DNA of 64,000 bases, taken from the NCBI GenBank assembly GCA_016802295.1, contig JAESIW010000025.1, positions 9,159-73,158 on the forward strand, given 5' to 3'. Below, in pieces: positions 21,428 through 34,760 of this stretch. Within the stretch, counting starts at the first letter, position 1. Each line of letters starts with the position of its first letter. The notes beneath the pieces were generated by a model. That model saw only the letters and a list, made by a program, of their open reading frames with translations, had not been told where the DNA came from and ran no database searches. The DNA is from Brachionus rotundiformis. Lineage: Eukaryota; Rotifera; Eurotatoria; Ploima; Brachionidae. The position numbers were made by a program, and so were the translations under genes.

Positions 21428-24400
21428 CTAAAAAAAAATAAATCTAATTGAGCAATCTAATTTAGAAGTTCAAATTGAAAAAGATAAAACTAATTTAGAT
21501 CGTTTGATTAGTTTTAGTGATTCTAATATTAACTACCAGTTCTGCTATGAACAATTTGAAGAAGCAGCTGGGAGCAATGGTCTCAAAAACACCGATGGTA
21601 GCCTTAATCTCAACATGATCCTAAAGGGCGCACATTCGGTCAATTTGAAAGAAAATTGCTTAAAACTTTGTGATTTATCATTGAACACTCTTGAGAATTT
21701 GATTTCCATAGACATATTGCCAAGTTTATAGATGATTCATTGTAACACAAACACCATATCACTTTTAAGTGACCAGTTAAGAGGTCGAGTTAAGCTAATA
21801 CTTGGCAGGCTATTTAAAAAAAATCGCAAACGATTTGAAAGCTTTTTTAGGACATTTATTCAAAAAAGTGACATTAACCATATAATGGAAACATTTCACT
21901 CTCTATTTGGCTATTGCAATGACCCGCTACTCGGCTACGGTCACTATTATCCTCATGGAACAGTTAGAATTGGTAGTGAAGTGTTGATGCCGGAAAATTT
22001 GGCTTATGATTTATCGCCACCAACTGGTCCAGATGGAACAGCGTTTAACATAGATGCAGTTGTTGTTGAAATTATCTTAAAACCTCTGGTTGACAGATTT
22101 TTAAACATGCAGAATCAACGTTTTATCAAGCCAAGAAAATCTGGTAGGTTCACTATTTGGTCAATTTGGTCAGAAATTTATTCAATAATACAAATTTTCT
22201 TCCTTGTTTACATTTCTAATTAAAATAATAAATTTCTCTTTGTTTTATTAAATAATCATCTAGTTTTAAATTAAACAATTAAAAATATTAATTTAGATTA
22301 TAAATTCAAAAGAAAGTCACTAATTTCATTGAGAATCAATTAAAATTTTTAAAAATTAATCTAAATAATTTGAATTTAAGTATTTGTTCAGTGATGTGCG
22401 AGGTTTTTTCAGTTTTATTAAAGACAACCATGGGAATGTGTTCCTTAAATTGGCTTTGATCAGCATGCTTGATCCCCATATTCGTTTCAGACAAGAATTT
22501 AGGGACAAATACTCGAAACTGATCGAAATCGAAGACATCCTTGTTCAGATTGATTCTCTTAGAGAAACCATTCTGCAGCTAAAGCCGGAAATAAATCAAC
22601 CAAATGATGACCAAAATTTGAAACAAATGCAGTCAAAGCAAAATGCAGAGAATGATTCAAAAGTAAACTTATTAATTTCTGATCCTATAAAAATTTATTA
22701 ATTTTACCAAAATATAAAAGAGATCAAGTTTTCGCCATAAACAGTCCAAATTGGACTCTAGAAATAACTTGGACAATGACCAAAATGGATCAAGTCCAGC
22801 ATTGAATGATAATCGGAAAATAAGAAGCCATCGCTGAGCATAAACGACGATCTTGATGCTAACCATTCTAAACCTGAAGAGGACCGTGATGAGCATTCCA
22901 TAAAAGCGACTAAAAGTGATATGAAAACCATTGTGGCAAATGATACAGAACTATTGAACAATTTGTACGAACAAACCTACAGGCGAAAAATACTCAACCA
23001 AAGAGTACTTATCAATTCTGACCTTATTTTCAGGGGTCTTGAGTATTATCGCTTTTTGATGGAATGCTTGCCACCAGCTTCATTGCCAGATGTGCCATTC
23101 ATGTCCGCATTGCTTGACTTGGACGCGCTAGTGCTGGCAAAAGCTTCGTTTCTAATCGAGACTGCCTATTTTGTCAACAGATGCAATAGAAAAGATTGGC
23201 CCGAGTGGATCAAAATGAACATAAACATGTGCAGACCATTTGGTTCATTTTTGAATAACAAACATTTGCCAAATACACTGAAATGAAATAAGGTCTTTCA
23301 GTTGGCTGCAGCGAACATTTTTTCAGCATGGACCGAAGTTTTGGCCATTAAATTGAAAGGATGTGATGTCAAATTTTACCAATAGTTCTCAGCGCTTTAG
23401 CTCGAGAGAAAAAGCCAATTTAAAAGAAAAACGCAACAATGTTGGCTCTGTATCTTCGGATGATTCAAGTCAATTCTCAATAGCCAGGGAGAACAAGACC
23501 GAACCATTGGCAAGCACCAAAGTAGGCTCTAATGACAATATTAGCGCTCTCATTTGCCATGACAATGACTCATCTTCAATTGAAGCCTCCAAGCATATTA
23601 GTTTTAACTTTACCAAAGACGCCAATGAGAACAAACCACTAAGTAACAGTGTGAATCGAATTGGCTCAGCTACGGTGATTAGTGATCAAGGCGACAACGA
23701 CACTTGTCGTTTGTCTAGTGGTGCTGTAGTCATTGGAAAAACAGGTACAGCTAGTGGACTACAGCATAGTCAAGAGAATTTAAAAAGTGCCAGTGTGACT
23801 CACATTAACCAAAAGCGTAATAGTGTCAAGCGACGACCAAGTCTTAAGTATCGTGATCGGTCGCATCGAATGAACAATTCGAGCAGCTTTACCAGCCGCA
23901 AATTGAGCAATTGTAACAGTGAATCGGAAGATAGACAAGATTTTGAGCATTCGTTTCATTTGAATCAAAATTCCAATGTTGCCATTGAAGAGAGCGTGGT
24001 GATTATAGCCGAGGAGCCAAGTTTGCCAAGTCACTCGGGTGCTGTTACTTTTAGTGGTGTTAAACAATCTTGTGAGCCCAATTTGGAATGTGAAGTGGAC
24101 GAGGCCGATTTCAATCGTTGTTTTCCATGGATCAAAATAGTGGTCAAGTTGTTCAACTTGACCAATTTTAATTGTGCTCCTTTTTAGTCGAACCATTCAG
24201 CAACAGGCAATCATTCGACAGCAACTGGTCAAATTCAAATCAAAACACGCCGGGTCAACTTGACCGAATCGTGCAACAAAGAGTGCTTTTTGAGGCTATT
24301 CAAGAACAGCCACTCATTGATAGAAGCTGTGCTTAGAATCTACGAGACATCGACCAATTTGAACATGTTCGAAAAGTACCAAAAGCAAGCAAATGCCAAG

Positions 24401-27400
24401 TCCAAAGAGTCACAGCCAACCTCTAAATCGATGGTAGGAAAGCATAAAGAGACATATTTTTCAACAAGAACAAGAAAAGTATGTTTTGTTTAACTATTTT
24501 TTTTGTTGCCAAAAGTTGATTAATTAATTAAGTAAAAAGAATAATAGAATTTAAATTAGATAATTTTTTTGTTAAAATTTTCTGTTAGGCTTAATTGATT
24601 TATATATTTTAAAAAATTTATGCAATTAAAACAATTAAATGAGCTTACATTTTCAATAAATTAAATTGAGATTTTTTTTTCTAATTAAAGAGTTTGTTCA
24701 ATTCGCAAAAAATGTTTTTTATCAATAACATTTTTAAAAAGAACCATATAAACAAATCAAGTATTAGTAGCGAAATATTGAATCAGTCGATCATAAACAA
24801 TCATGGCAATGTGTCCGTGACACAAGGCAATCAAAGTGTACCATATTATGAAACATTGCGAACCAAATTGTAGAGTAACAAAGACAAAATACCAATTAGT
24901 GACTACTTTTATAACCAAGTTCACTTTTTGAATCACATACCACTTCAGCTTTTGTGCAAATCGCTTCTGGTCATGTCCGATGAGCTGTTTGTCGACGTGA
25001 TCTATTTCTCATGGAACTTGTTGCTCAACTCGGACCAAGAGATCTCTAGCTCTGCTGCAGTCCTTTTTTTGATAGGCTCAATTAAACAGCCTGCTCAAGT
25101 GGAAGAACAGCTACGCGCTAACCTACGCTCTACAAATGTAGAAACTCGGTTTAAAGCTATTCTTAAGTGAATATATTTTTTAAATACATATATAGATAAA
25201 TGAAATTATTAATTAATTAATTAATTAATTAGATTCGAAGTTATATGTTAAGTTTAGGTACCATGTTTGGCTGCGATTGGAGGCTAATGCAAACACTTGG
25301 CTCAAGATAACATCGCCATGCATTGAATTTGTTCTGCCATCGCCACCAATAAGCGTTTCCTCCAATTATCCGATCGATCCGCCATGGATGCCAAGAGCCA
25401 AAACCAAAGTCGAAGAAGTGGCAATTAACCAAGGTGAAGTTAAAGGCTGTGGTCACTGCCAGCAAGTCAAGGAAAAAACATCAGCAAGAAATACTACACA
25501 AAGCCATCGAAGAAGAAGGTAAGCCGATTGTTATGATTGTTGCTTGTATCCATATTAGATAAATTTTGATATTTTATTGTTTTAAATAATTAATTAAAAA
25601 AAATATATATTAACATAGATAATGATAATCATAGATAAGCATAATGAAGAGCATGATAATCCAGCACAATTTAATCCAACTAATTTAAATATGAGAAAAC
25701 AGTCCGTAATGGTATTTAAGCGGCTTCAACAGCGTAATTCCATCATTTGGAAAGTCTTTGCTTAATGAAGGTTCGTTGTTAGTTTAGTGCAAATGAACTC
25801 ATTCTTTTATTCATTTAGGCTAAGTGATAGTTCTTTACCATTCAAGAGACCAATTTTTAATTATATTTCATTAATTACTTTAAATTTTTTTTAAAATTAT
25901 TAACAGAAATAAATTTAAGAAAATTAATTAACACTCAAAACCCGGATGCTTGAATAGCTGTTGGACTTTAGTAGTTGTAAATTGTAATTAGATAAATGTG
26001 TGGAAATAGACTAGAAATGGTGCTTTGCTTTTTATTTAGTATGCGCATGCTTTGGAAAAAAATGCTAAATGATTGTCTCTATGGATAAAATTGTATGATA
26101 ATTTTTTTTCCACTTGACTAAGGAATGGAAGAAAATGCCGAAAGTGGTACTAATAGTTTGGTTAGTGATGTTCAGCAAGGACTGCAATTAGTTCATCTGT
26201 TCTATGTCTTGTGGATCTTTAATTTGACCATGATTTAAACACCAATTATCAATCAAGTAAATTAGATGGTTATATTAATAAATAATAAATCAACTTCTAT
26301 ATTTATCTTTAAAGTCGCTTCAATAGCCTACAGAGTTGTATGGACATGTTTGACCGAAGATGCTGCCTTGTTTTTAAGATACTTTTTTGAGAAAATAACT
26401 CACAAGATAAAAAAAATTATCTAATTCAATATCTATAGCGTTTGCTTAGTGTTTACATAGAACTTCCGTCACAAACAGTCATGTCCTATTCAACTATTTG
26501 CTTGGTGTAGTTATGTTTTTTGTGAGAACTTCATCGGACACTAGCCAAGAAGCAATAGCCTCTATACAAAAAATTATTTGGCGTATAGCCGCTTTTGTTA
26601 ATAGAATTGTATTTAAAAATTTAAAGCAAACTTTGAGAAAAGAACAATGTGACGTAAGAACCATTTGTGGTCATTTATTTTTAAAATCTAATCAAATTTT
26701 TGCTCTATTAAAAGCCGTCTATGCTTGTCACGGCAAATGTTCCGAGTGCCAAAAAACTAATTGTACATGGTCTAGATCTTAGTCAAATACCTAACCAATT
26801 TCCCATATGATAATACACAATTTTCGTTCATTATTCAAGAGAGCTTTGGCTTTTTCAAAATACCTGAGTCCAAAAGAGACAGATATTATCTATTCGATAT
26901 TAAAACTGGTATTTATTTATTGATTGATTATTTAAAAAAAAAAATTGTTTAATAAATTTATTAATTTTAGATCAAATACAGTTGCCAGACACATTTGTGA
27001 GAAATTTTTACTTTTTTCGGCGCAATTTTTATCCACAACTTAGTCTGGTAGAAATGGATCCAAAAGAAGGAAATAAACTATTAGAAAAAGCGGTTAGAAA
27101 TTATAATTTATAGATATTTAAAATAGACATTTTATTTGTTTAATTTTATAAAATAAAATTAATTATTTTTAATAAATAGGCCTTTAATTTAAAAATATTA
27201 GAACAAAGCAAAGTTCAATTCTTCCGCAAGCTATTGAACAATGCACCATTTAATCAGGTGAATGCAACAGCGGCATTCTTGCATGATGAACTGCTTAAAC
27301 TGCCAATGTATCCGCGAAAAGCTCTCGAGAGCGACTTTAATTTGTATTCAAAATTCTGCGATAGGGATCTATTAACCACAGACATGCTTCATAAATACTC

Positions 27401-30400
27401 ATGGTGTCAGCTTATTTGGTCACTTTTCTCCGCCATTGACAACAAAACTGCGTCCACATGGGACATTAGAATGTTCATTAGTGTAGTAAATGGTTCGTTT
27501 GTTCTACACTCCGAAGCTTTGAACATGATACGAACTTGTCTGGCCATATACATCAACTCAGCACAGCATTTTCAGCACATATTTGCCACAAATGGCTTCT
27601 TGTTAATCATGCCCACTCTACTCAAAGTCTATTCAAACATGCAGGCCAACTCGGTGCTCAAAAACGCCATTGAATTCTGCTGTCTGCAATTCTATACCAT
27701 GCATTGTATTCCATTTATTCTTCAGGTTAAATAGCAGATTATTAATAATTAATAATTAACTATTATTTTTTTTCAAAAAAATCTAATTAGAAAAATTTAA
27801 TTCGATAAAATTTTATATTATTTAAATGAGTTTAGATGTTTGTCAGTGTGGCTCACTTGCTTGATCTGTAAAGTGACAAAGCAGAAGCAATAGACACCAC
27901 CAAAGTTCAGCCATCGGCATTGTTCAACTTGCTTTTGGCTCTTGAATCAAATGTGACAGATAATCTTAAAATTTTAGAGCTTGTCAAGCCATTTAATAGC
28001 AGTGATTCAACTAATTAGACAAATTTTTCATCTATGATAAATCAGACACAAAGTTCTAGCCATAACTTGCAAAATTTGGATGTACCAAAGCCATACGACA
28101 ACATGGACAAAAGCACTCCTGCACCATTTAACATTCAAAATCAATTTTCCTCTCCGGCAAGCCTGCTCACAAACGCTGGCTCGTCCGCAGATGTATTTGC
28201 CGTGTCCGGCATATCGGCCACCAATCTACTAATAACTAGCTCATGTGCTCTCGGCATCGGTCAACTAGCCAACCTGACCAACAAAGACTTGATGACACAA
28301 GCAACAAATGAACAAAACGAGCACACAAATAGCAAAAATTCTGATACACTTAAAAATGTACAAAGTATCAAGACACTTGACTTTTGTTACCAAGATGACC
28401 AAAATATTAAATTTAACATGATCGATTCGATTAATTTATGTGTTACTGTCATAGGTTATGCTACATATACCACACGTGCCAATCAAATGCTCACTAAATA
28501 CTAAATGTAATTGTGCCAAGATATGTCACCCATTTAAAGCTTGAGACAGAAAAACTTGCCAGCTCAAGCAAAATGAACAATTTTGTCCAGACCAGCCAAC
28601 ATATTGACAAACAATTAAACAATGAGTTGACACAACAGGCACGCAATGAATTTACTCAATTGCAAAAAATTTCTACATCTCTTAAAACATTGGTTCACTT
28701 GTCCGACTATTTGACCAGAATGTATACTCGACCTAGGACTGAAACAGCCAATCTAGCAAAAACAGGTTCGACTAATCAACGCAATTCGCACAATAGATCG
28801 CCCAGTATCATACTTCAGAACTACTTTCAAAAATTACTTCCAGTTACTAATTGGAGCCAAGAGGAACTTAAGCCAGCGTTCAATAATCTCCTAAGACGCA
28901 CTGATAGGATTTTTACCAAAATTCTAAAGCGTCCATTTGCCAAAGTAAGTTTTTACAATTAAATTAAATTTAATAAAATATTCTATTAAATGTCAAAGAT
29001 GTTTTTTTATTTTTTTTTTTTTTGAATATTTTTAAATTATAAATATTAAAAGATAATTAATTATAAACATAATAGAGTAATAGGAAAAATTGGCAAATTT
29101 TGAAAGTTAAATTTTTAATTTTGGCACTATATCATATTATAGAAAATTTTTTTATAGAAAAGACAATTTATAGAAATTATTATAGAAAATTTCTTTATAA
29201 TAATTACGTTAGCTATTTTGAAAGATAGTATTAATGATGATATTAAAATATGCATTATTTTACAATTTTAACTATGGATAAAAACTCTAAAAATTAAAAT
29301 TTAAATACAATTTATCATTCTAAATAACAAGGGTCTAAATAAGTAATAGCCTTGAATATATGATCGTTAAACAAATAAATAAATCTTTTTTTGATTGATT
29401 TAATAAGAACATTTTTATTTATCTCAACTTCAGCATCCAAGAATACCATTGAATCAAATTCTTGGTGAACAAAATTGTATACAACTGGAAATAAATGATT
29501 TATTGAAACGGTTTTTCTTGTTGATAATAAAGTTGTTAGATCTTTTAGTGGTTGTAAAACATTACACAATTCCTCTATAAAACCAAATTCATGATCATTC
29601 GGAACGTAATCACTCACACTGGCGAAAATGGCATAAGCCTCTTTCGCAAGATGTTGGATCACATCCAAATGTAAATAAGTTGGCCAAACATTTGAAAAAT
29701 GAGCAGCATCTTACATATGTTCTAATTGAACAAATTAATAGCGGGATAGTTTATCCATGTGAAAAATCAGAAATTAAAAAAGATAGTGAAATTTGTTTAG
29801 TATTTACAATAGAGAAAAATTAGCAAATATTTTTGATAGATTCTTAAAATAATTAATTGTTAAATTGTTTTTTTACAGTTTAATTAATACAGGTAAATTT
29901 CGATGATATTTTTCTATAAAATGAGTTTCTATAAAATGATTTTTCTTTTCAATAAAATTTTCTACAAAAATTTTTTCTATAAAATGAATGAATGAATAAG
30001 TCCCTTAATTTTGATTAGAAACAAGTGGATTGGACAGCTGTGGCTGGTCTACTTAATGGTCTGTATTTGACTTTGGAACGATAAGAAAGCATAGCCAATC
30101 ATGCCTATTTTAAAATGCTAGTAAACAGTACAATATCTCTGGTTCTAATTGAAACTTCATCTATGGACATGTATACTACCGGAAGTATATTCAGCAATAA
30201 TGGTGGTTCTGGTTCTGTTAAGCCAACTGAATTTCAAATGCCGGTCATATTTTCCAAATCTGTGATTCGAATTGTTGGCAAATACATCACACTACTCAAA
30301 GATCAATCTAATTTGGAACAATTATTTGGCAGTACAAATCTAAGTCCAATTAATCCAGCAGTTCCAACTAGTTTGGCCTATTTACTCAATTTTTTGCTTC

Positions 30401-31536
30401 CGCTGCTTTTATGGAGCGCAAGCGATCGCAAAGATTCGCCCAAGCTCAATTCAAACTATCTATCATTTGTTGTCAACATGATCCTAAATGCTCTTAAGCC
30501 TCCATCTAAACTAGCCGCTACTCTACTTCTGCAAGCACCCAAACAGCACCATCTTAGTGCTTTTGACACAAATCCACAAACTGGAGACAAATCAACCAGG
30601 CAAATGAAACACCTTATAACCCAAAGCACTTTTTTGAGTTTTTTGTCAAAATTCCTACTATCATTTAATAAATAATTTATTTAAGCCTTAAAATTGTTGA
30701 CATTTAGTTTTACCAAGTTTGTCGATTTGATCAAAATTGCCACGACCATTAGACAAATTTGTTTCAAGTCCAAAAATATCTACTTGTGGAAATTTCTTGA
30801 TTTTATATCAACAAATCAAACAGCTCTATTCCTATTACTCAAACCATTTGTAGAAAATTTTGTTGCCACACAAACATGTGAATCAGAAAGTCAACTTAGA
30901 CTCTCGATTCAAAGTTAACTAAACCTTTTGAATCCAATTGATGTAAAATGCACCTATTCGGTCCTGGACGAGTTGATCGAAGAGCTGAACACAATAAAAA
31001 TGGAATCAAGTGGCGATTACAAGTCAGATAAAGAGACCAAACCAGATGGTGACGAGGAAAAGAGCTTGAGTGTGAACAAGTTTGACGACAAATCGCCCAA
31101 TATGTCCAGTCCTGGTAGAAATTTGGCATTCAAATTCAACAAAGCCAAAAAAGACTCGAACATGACTTCACCTTCGAGTTCCATGAATAGCACGCCAAGG
31201 AAAAAATTCGAAAAGCTAAACTACAAAACTGATGCTGACATATTGGACATTTATAAAGCCAAGCTTAAAGATAAACAAATGGCCAAAGAAAACGAAAAAG
31301 AAATGGAAAATTTGATCAACATAAATCTAACTGCAAGAACGTCAAGTCAAGCAAAGCTTTCATTTGGAGAAAAAGGTACAGAATTGGTTCGCAAAGAACC
31401 ATTAAAGACAAACATGACCAGACAATCGACTGAAGCAAGTGTAATTGCCAACTTGATGGACAAAACAAGTGATAATAGTGAACAAAGCCAAACTGAAACA
31501 AATGATTCGAAATCCTACGAAGACAAATTCAAGTAA
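21428..31536 (+). pseudogene. unc80: UNC80 pseudogene, unprocessed, N-terminal part missing
   Basis: UNC80 is the large cytoplasmic subunit linking UNC79 to the NALCN sodium leak channel. Recognisable blocks appear in the right order. They include DVRGFFSFIKDNHGNVF (22387), ETAYFVNRCNRKDWPEWIK (23157), DPPWMPR (25376), FVRTSS, then FKNLKQTLRKEQCDV (26519-26655), IPESK (26868), AIEFCCLQFYTMH (27670), KTLDFCYQDD (28370), LPVTNWSQEELKPAF (28840), then LWKFLDFISTNQTALFLLLKP (30785). Introns with GT-AG ends persist, for example after 22143, 24478, 25166, 27725 and 28944. The frame is broken by stops at 21729, 23284, 23384, 24185, 24871, 26810, 27869, 28015, 30082 and 30673, and by frame changes near 22820, 25430, 26480, 26745 and 28500. 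The first third of the protein is not found. Retained introns exclude a retrocopy, so this is a decayed duplicate. Long-read error is an alternative for some lesions. Confidence 0.85.
29315..29668 (-). pseudogene. hAT transposase C-terminal fragment in a UNC80 intron
   Basis: A 117-residue open piece, antisense to UNC80, inside the 28945-30018 intron. It reads ELCNVLQPLKDLTTLLSTRK, then INHLFPVVYNF, then KSIKKRFIYLF and AITYLDPCYLE. This matches the region just before the dimerisation domain in BED-zinc-finger hAT transposases (the LDP motif precedes the hATC domain). Both the catalytic N-terminal part and the hATC end are absent. Short TATAGAAAATTT / TTTCTATAAAATG segments on both sides (29146-29200 and 29905-29990) may be remains of the element's inverted ends. 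Confidence 0.65.
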
Positions 31537-31990
31537 AAAAAAGGCCTAGGTCGAAAAAAATATTTTTTGTCTAATAAATACTTATTAATAATATTTTTTA
31601 GAATTTAGTTTGCTACCTGTGTTGAAATAAAATTTTTTAATAAAAAATAATACTTTATTTTCTTGATTTAAGATTTTAATTAAATTGTCTAAAATAAATT
31701 AATTTATTTACAAAATAATATTAATTCGAAATGTGCGCTTTGTGTTGTTGATAAATTTTTAATTTTTAATATTATATAAAAATAGCTCAATAAACAAATA
31801 AAGTTCAGAAATAAGGTTTATCTTGTCGATAAAAGTAATGATTAAAGTAATTTTAAAAATGAGATAAACAAAACTAACCTTGATATGATAAAATTTTACT
31901 ATTAATAAAAGAATTACAGCATGATTGAAAGTAATTAAATTTTAAAAATGAATTTTTTCTCAATTCGATTAATTAAATTAATGATAATAA
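31537..31990. other. AT-rich stretch after UNC80
   Basis: No gene is seen. AATAAA sequences near 31795 could be poly(A) signals. Confidence 0.5.
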
Positions 31991-31994
31991 ACTA

Positions 31995-32430
31995 ATTGTG
32001 TCCAAGGTGTCATTAATTTACAAAGACTGGCTCTATTTGACCATTCAAGTCGATCTCAGGTCAAGTGCCAACTAGAAGCCCATTTGCATAGCAGCATCGA
32101 TCTTGACCATATAAGATGGATGGAAATCATATATCATCTTATGGAGCAAAGTAAAATTTTTGATCAAATTTCAAGCGCTCAATCTTGCTCAAACATTTTT
32201 AAATGCGCAATTAAATTTCATCGCAGATTTTTTATTCTTGTGACATTTCAAAGCTTTATTTTTAAACTTTTGAAAAATGACTGTCATTTCTAAAAATGCA
32301 ATGAAATTTAATTGCGCATCTAAAAATCTTTGAGCAAGATTGAGCGCTTTAAATTTGATCTAAAATTTTACTTTGCTTCTTATAGCTTCTATCTCAAATC
32401 GATGAAACAAACATAATCAAAAGAGTAAAT
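31995..32430 (+). pseudogene. exon of an unknown gene, split by a MITE
   Basis: An open frame reads VINLQRLALFDHSSRSQV, then CQLEAHLHSSIDLDHIRWME and IIYHLMEQ up to about 32147. It is cut by a 235-bp inverted-repeat element and seems to resume as LLSQIDETNIIKR at 32388-32426. Both parts have good coding composition. The protein is not recognised. It could be a further piece of UNC80 or of a neighbouring gene. Confidence 0.4.
32148..32382. mobile_element. MITE with ~75-bp terminal inverted repeats
   Basis: The left arm begins GCAAAGTAAAATTTTTGATC and continues through CAAGCGCTCAATCTTGCTCA and TAAATGCGCAATTAAATTTC. The right arm is its reverse complement, ending AAAATTTTACTTTGC. Related ends (GGCAAAGTAAAATTTTTGCT) occur at 57108 and 63169. 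It interrupts an open reading frame, so it inserted after that exon had formed. Confidence 0.85.
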
Positions 32431-33340
32431 ATAATTTTTTTATTAAATAAATATAAGTGAGTTTAATAAAATAAATTAAAAAATTTAAATAAATTTATTA
32501 GCCCGAAATTATGCAAAATATTTTGGCTATTGTCAAACATGTTAGACCTCAGATGATGAGGCTAAGTTGATTAAATAAGATATTATTGTTTTCTTTATCG
32601 TTTATTAAACACTACATCAAATTAATAACACAAATTTAAACTAAGCTTTTATAAATATTATCTATGTGAAAAAATAGAATATGACGAATAAATGAAGTAA
32701 ATTATTAAATATTTAAAGGAAAATATTAAATCAAAAAGTTATTAGCTTAATTAAAACATCTAGATTATAGACAAAAATATTGTTTTCTAAAATTTTCTTT
32801 TAATTAAAGAATACTTCAGAAGTTTCATATAATTATAGATAGTTTATTTTGTATATTATGACCAAATCCCCCATAATATTTAAAATAAATGATTGATTTA
32901 AAAAAAGATACAAGCTTGCGACACGCGACCTTTTAGGGAGTTACCTTTGGTTACGCCATACAAGGAAATTTAGTAAAAATTAGTTATGTTGTAAAAACAT
33001 TGGTTTGGAGTTATTAGTATTAATAATTAATAAAAAGAATAATTTATACTTTATATCAAAATTGTGATTTATTTATTTTATTTTTATATTTAAAAAAAAA
33101 TTTAGGAAAATTTCTCCAGGGCAGAATGGTGGAGCCTTCTTTTCCTAGCCCACATTTTGAAATATGATTAAAAGAAAATTTGATTTAGTAAAATGTGTAC
33201 AATTAAAGGTGAAAATTTAATATTTATATAATCTATATATGGTAAAAATTAAGTTTTTGCTAAGAGTTTGGATGTTTTGGTGATTAGCGAGTCAGTTTTA
33301 AAAGTAAACCATGTAAACTCATTTGAATTAATTTTCCAAA
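32431..33340. other. AT-rich stretch, nothing recognised
   Basis: Scattered stops in all frames; no terminal repeats or RNA genes are seen. Confidence 0.5.
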
Positions 33341-34760
33341 GCATTCAGTTTGAGACTGATTAGAGTGAGATTGGAAAAGAGAAAATTTGCGATGAAATGT
33401 TGCGAGACTCTATCGAAATTAAACCAACACGCGTTTTTATCCAAAAAAATTTACAGACATGACTTAGTCACAAACAAATCATTCGACTGGGAGAGTAGTG
33501 TATGGCAAACAAAAAAGCTCCAAGACAAAATTGCTGAATTACAGTAGAGTTTGCAGAACACCTTCTTAACCACAAAATCATAACAGACTATTCAAAAAAC
33601 AATAGCTTTGAGTATTTTGCATTTTTAATGTGTTCTCGAGAATCCTCCTCTTATTATTAAATTTAAAGATAAAGAAAGGAGCAAAATTATCGGCAATAAG
33701 CTGTGAATATTACAAAGCCATGTTGTACCTCTGCACTAATTAGAAATTTATCACTCAAAGATCAATTCATATTTTCTTTAAAATATCTTGAATCCAGGAA
33801 ATATCTTACCCAATGAAAAAGATATGGTTTAAATTTATTAACTTGTATAAAAGACTTTCATGCCATACTTAGACAGAATTAATGATTTGTTGTTGTTTTT
33901 TTTAAAATTATTAATGTTTTATTATTAATTATTTTTGTCTATTTAATTTTCTATTTGAATTCGGCACTTGATCACCAAAATAATAAAAAATTTGCGACTT
34001 TTTACCAAGATACAACACTGTTTTTGTAAATGCAATATGTTGTTATATCGATGCTTAGGGTGAAAGTTGCATTTTTTTTGATGAATCATGTTTAATTTTC
34101 AGAAGAAGTTCATTACTTTTTTAAAAAAGCAACTAATATCTTTTCTGTTCTTAATAAATAAATTTAGTTAGATGAATAATAATTATTTACCAATAAATGA
34201 ATTTAATAATAAAAAAACACTTAATTTTTATTTAAATTATAAAAGAAATTGTTATCAATATTTCATTTCAAAGGCGATAACAATACCGTACCAATAAACT
34301 CAAAAAAATTCAGAGATAATTGTGGAGGCTTTCTAAGTGAAAAATAGATTATATATGATAAACTAATTCATGGAACAACATTAGTGCGAGTGTGATGCCT
34401 TTGTGGTGATGGTGTCTTTAGTGTTACTCAATTTGAAAATGGTATGTCAAAAATATGTTGGCTCTCTATGACGATAATGTTCAGCGAATTCCCAATAATG
34501 ATCCAATATTGCATGAATTGAGAAATAATGTACCCTTTAATTAACAGTAATGACTATAACAACAGAACAACAAGAGAAACACTGCCGAGACTAAATCGAA
34601 ATTGTTGTGCCAAATTTCTTATTGTTATGTAATTACTGCTAAAGATTGTATACCCGAGATGCGTAAATTGTCAGATTAAAACCAACTTGGTTAAAGAGTC
34701 AGTTTTATTTAGTGATTGGCTGAATGATAATCGAAATACCAAAGTAAAACTGATTCAATT
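33341..34760 (+). pseudogene. decayed gene of unknown family, copy B
   Basis: It starts with an open piece (33350-33544: ETLSKLNQHAFLSKKIYRHD, then WQTKKLQDKIAELQ). It continues in fragments such as SLQNTFLTTKS, NMLALYDDNVQRIPNNDPIL near 34460 and ESVLFSDWLNDNRNTKVKL near 34700. DNA similarity to copy A is clear at 33420-33640 against 15720-15960, and at 34200-34330 against 16930-17045. Copy B is far more degraded. The two copies keep the same order and orientation, so they probably came from duplication of one locus. Confidence 0.5.

Noticed and set aside
21428..31536. A reassigned genetic code (TAA/TAG read as Gln) to explain stops in the UNC80 sequence
   Set aside because: TGA also occurs in frame, frameshifts are present, and intact genes in the window (Rep, RPA-like, LINE ORF2) avoid internal TAA and TAG.
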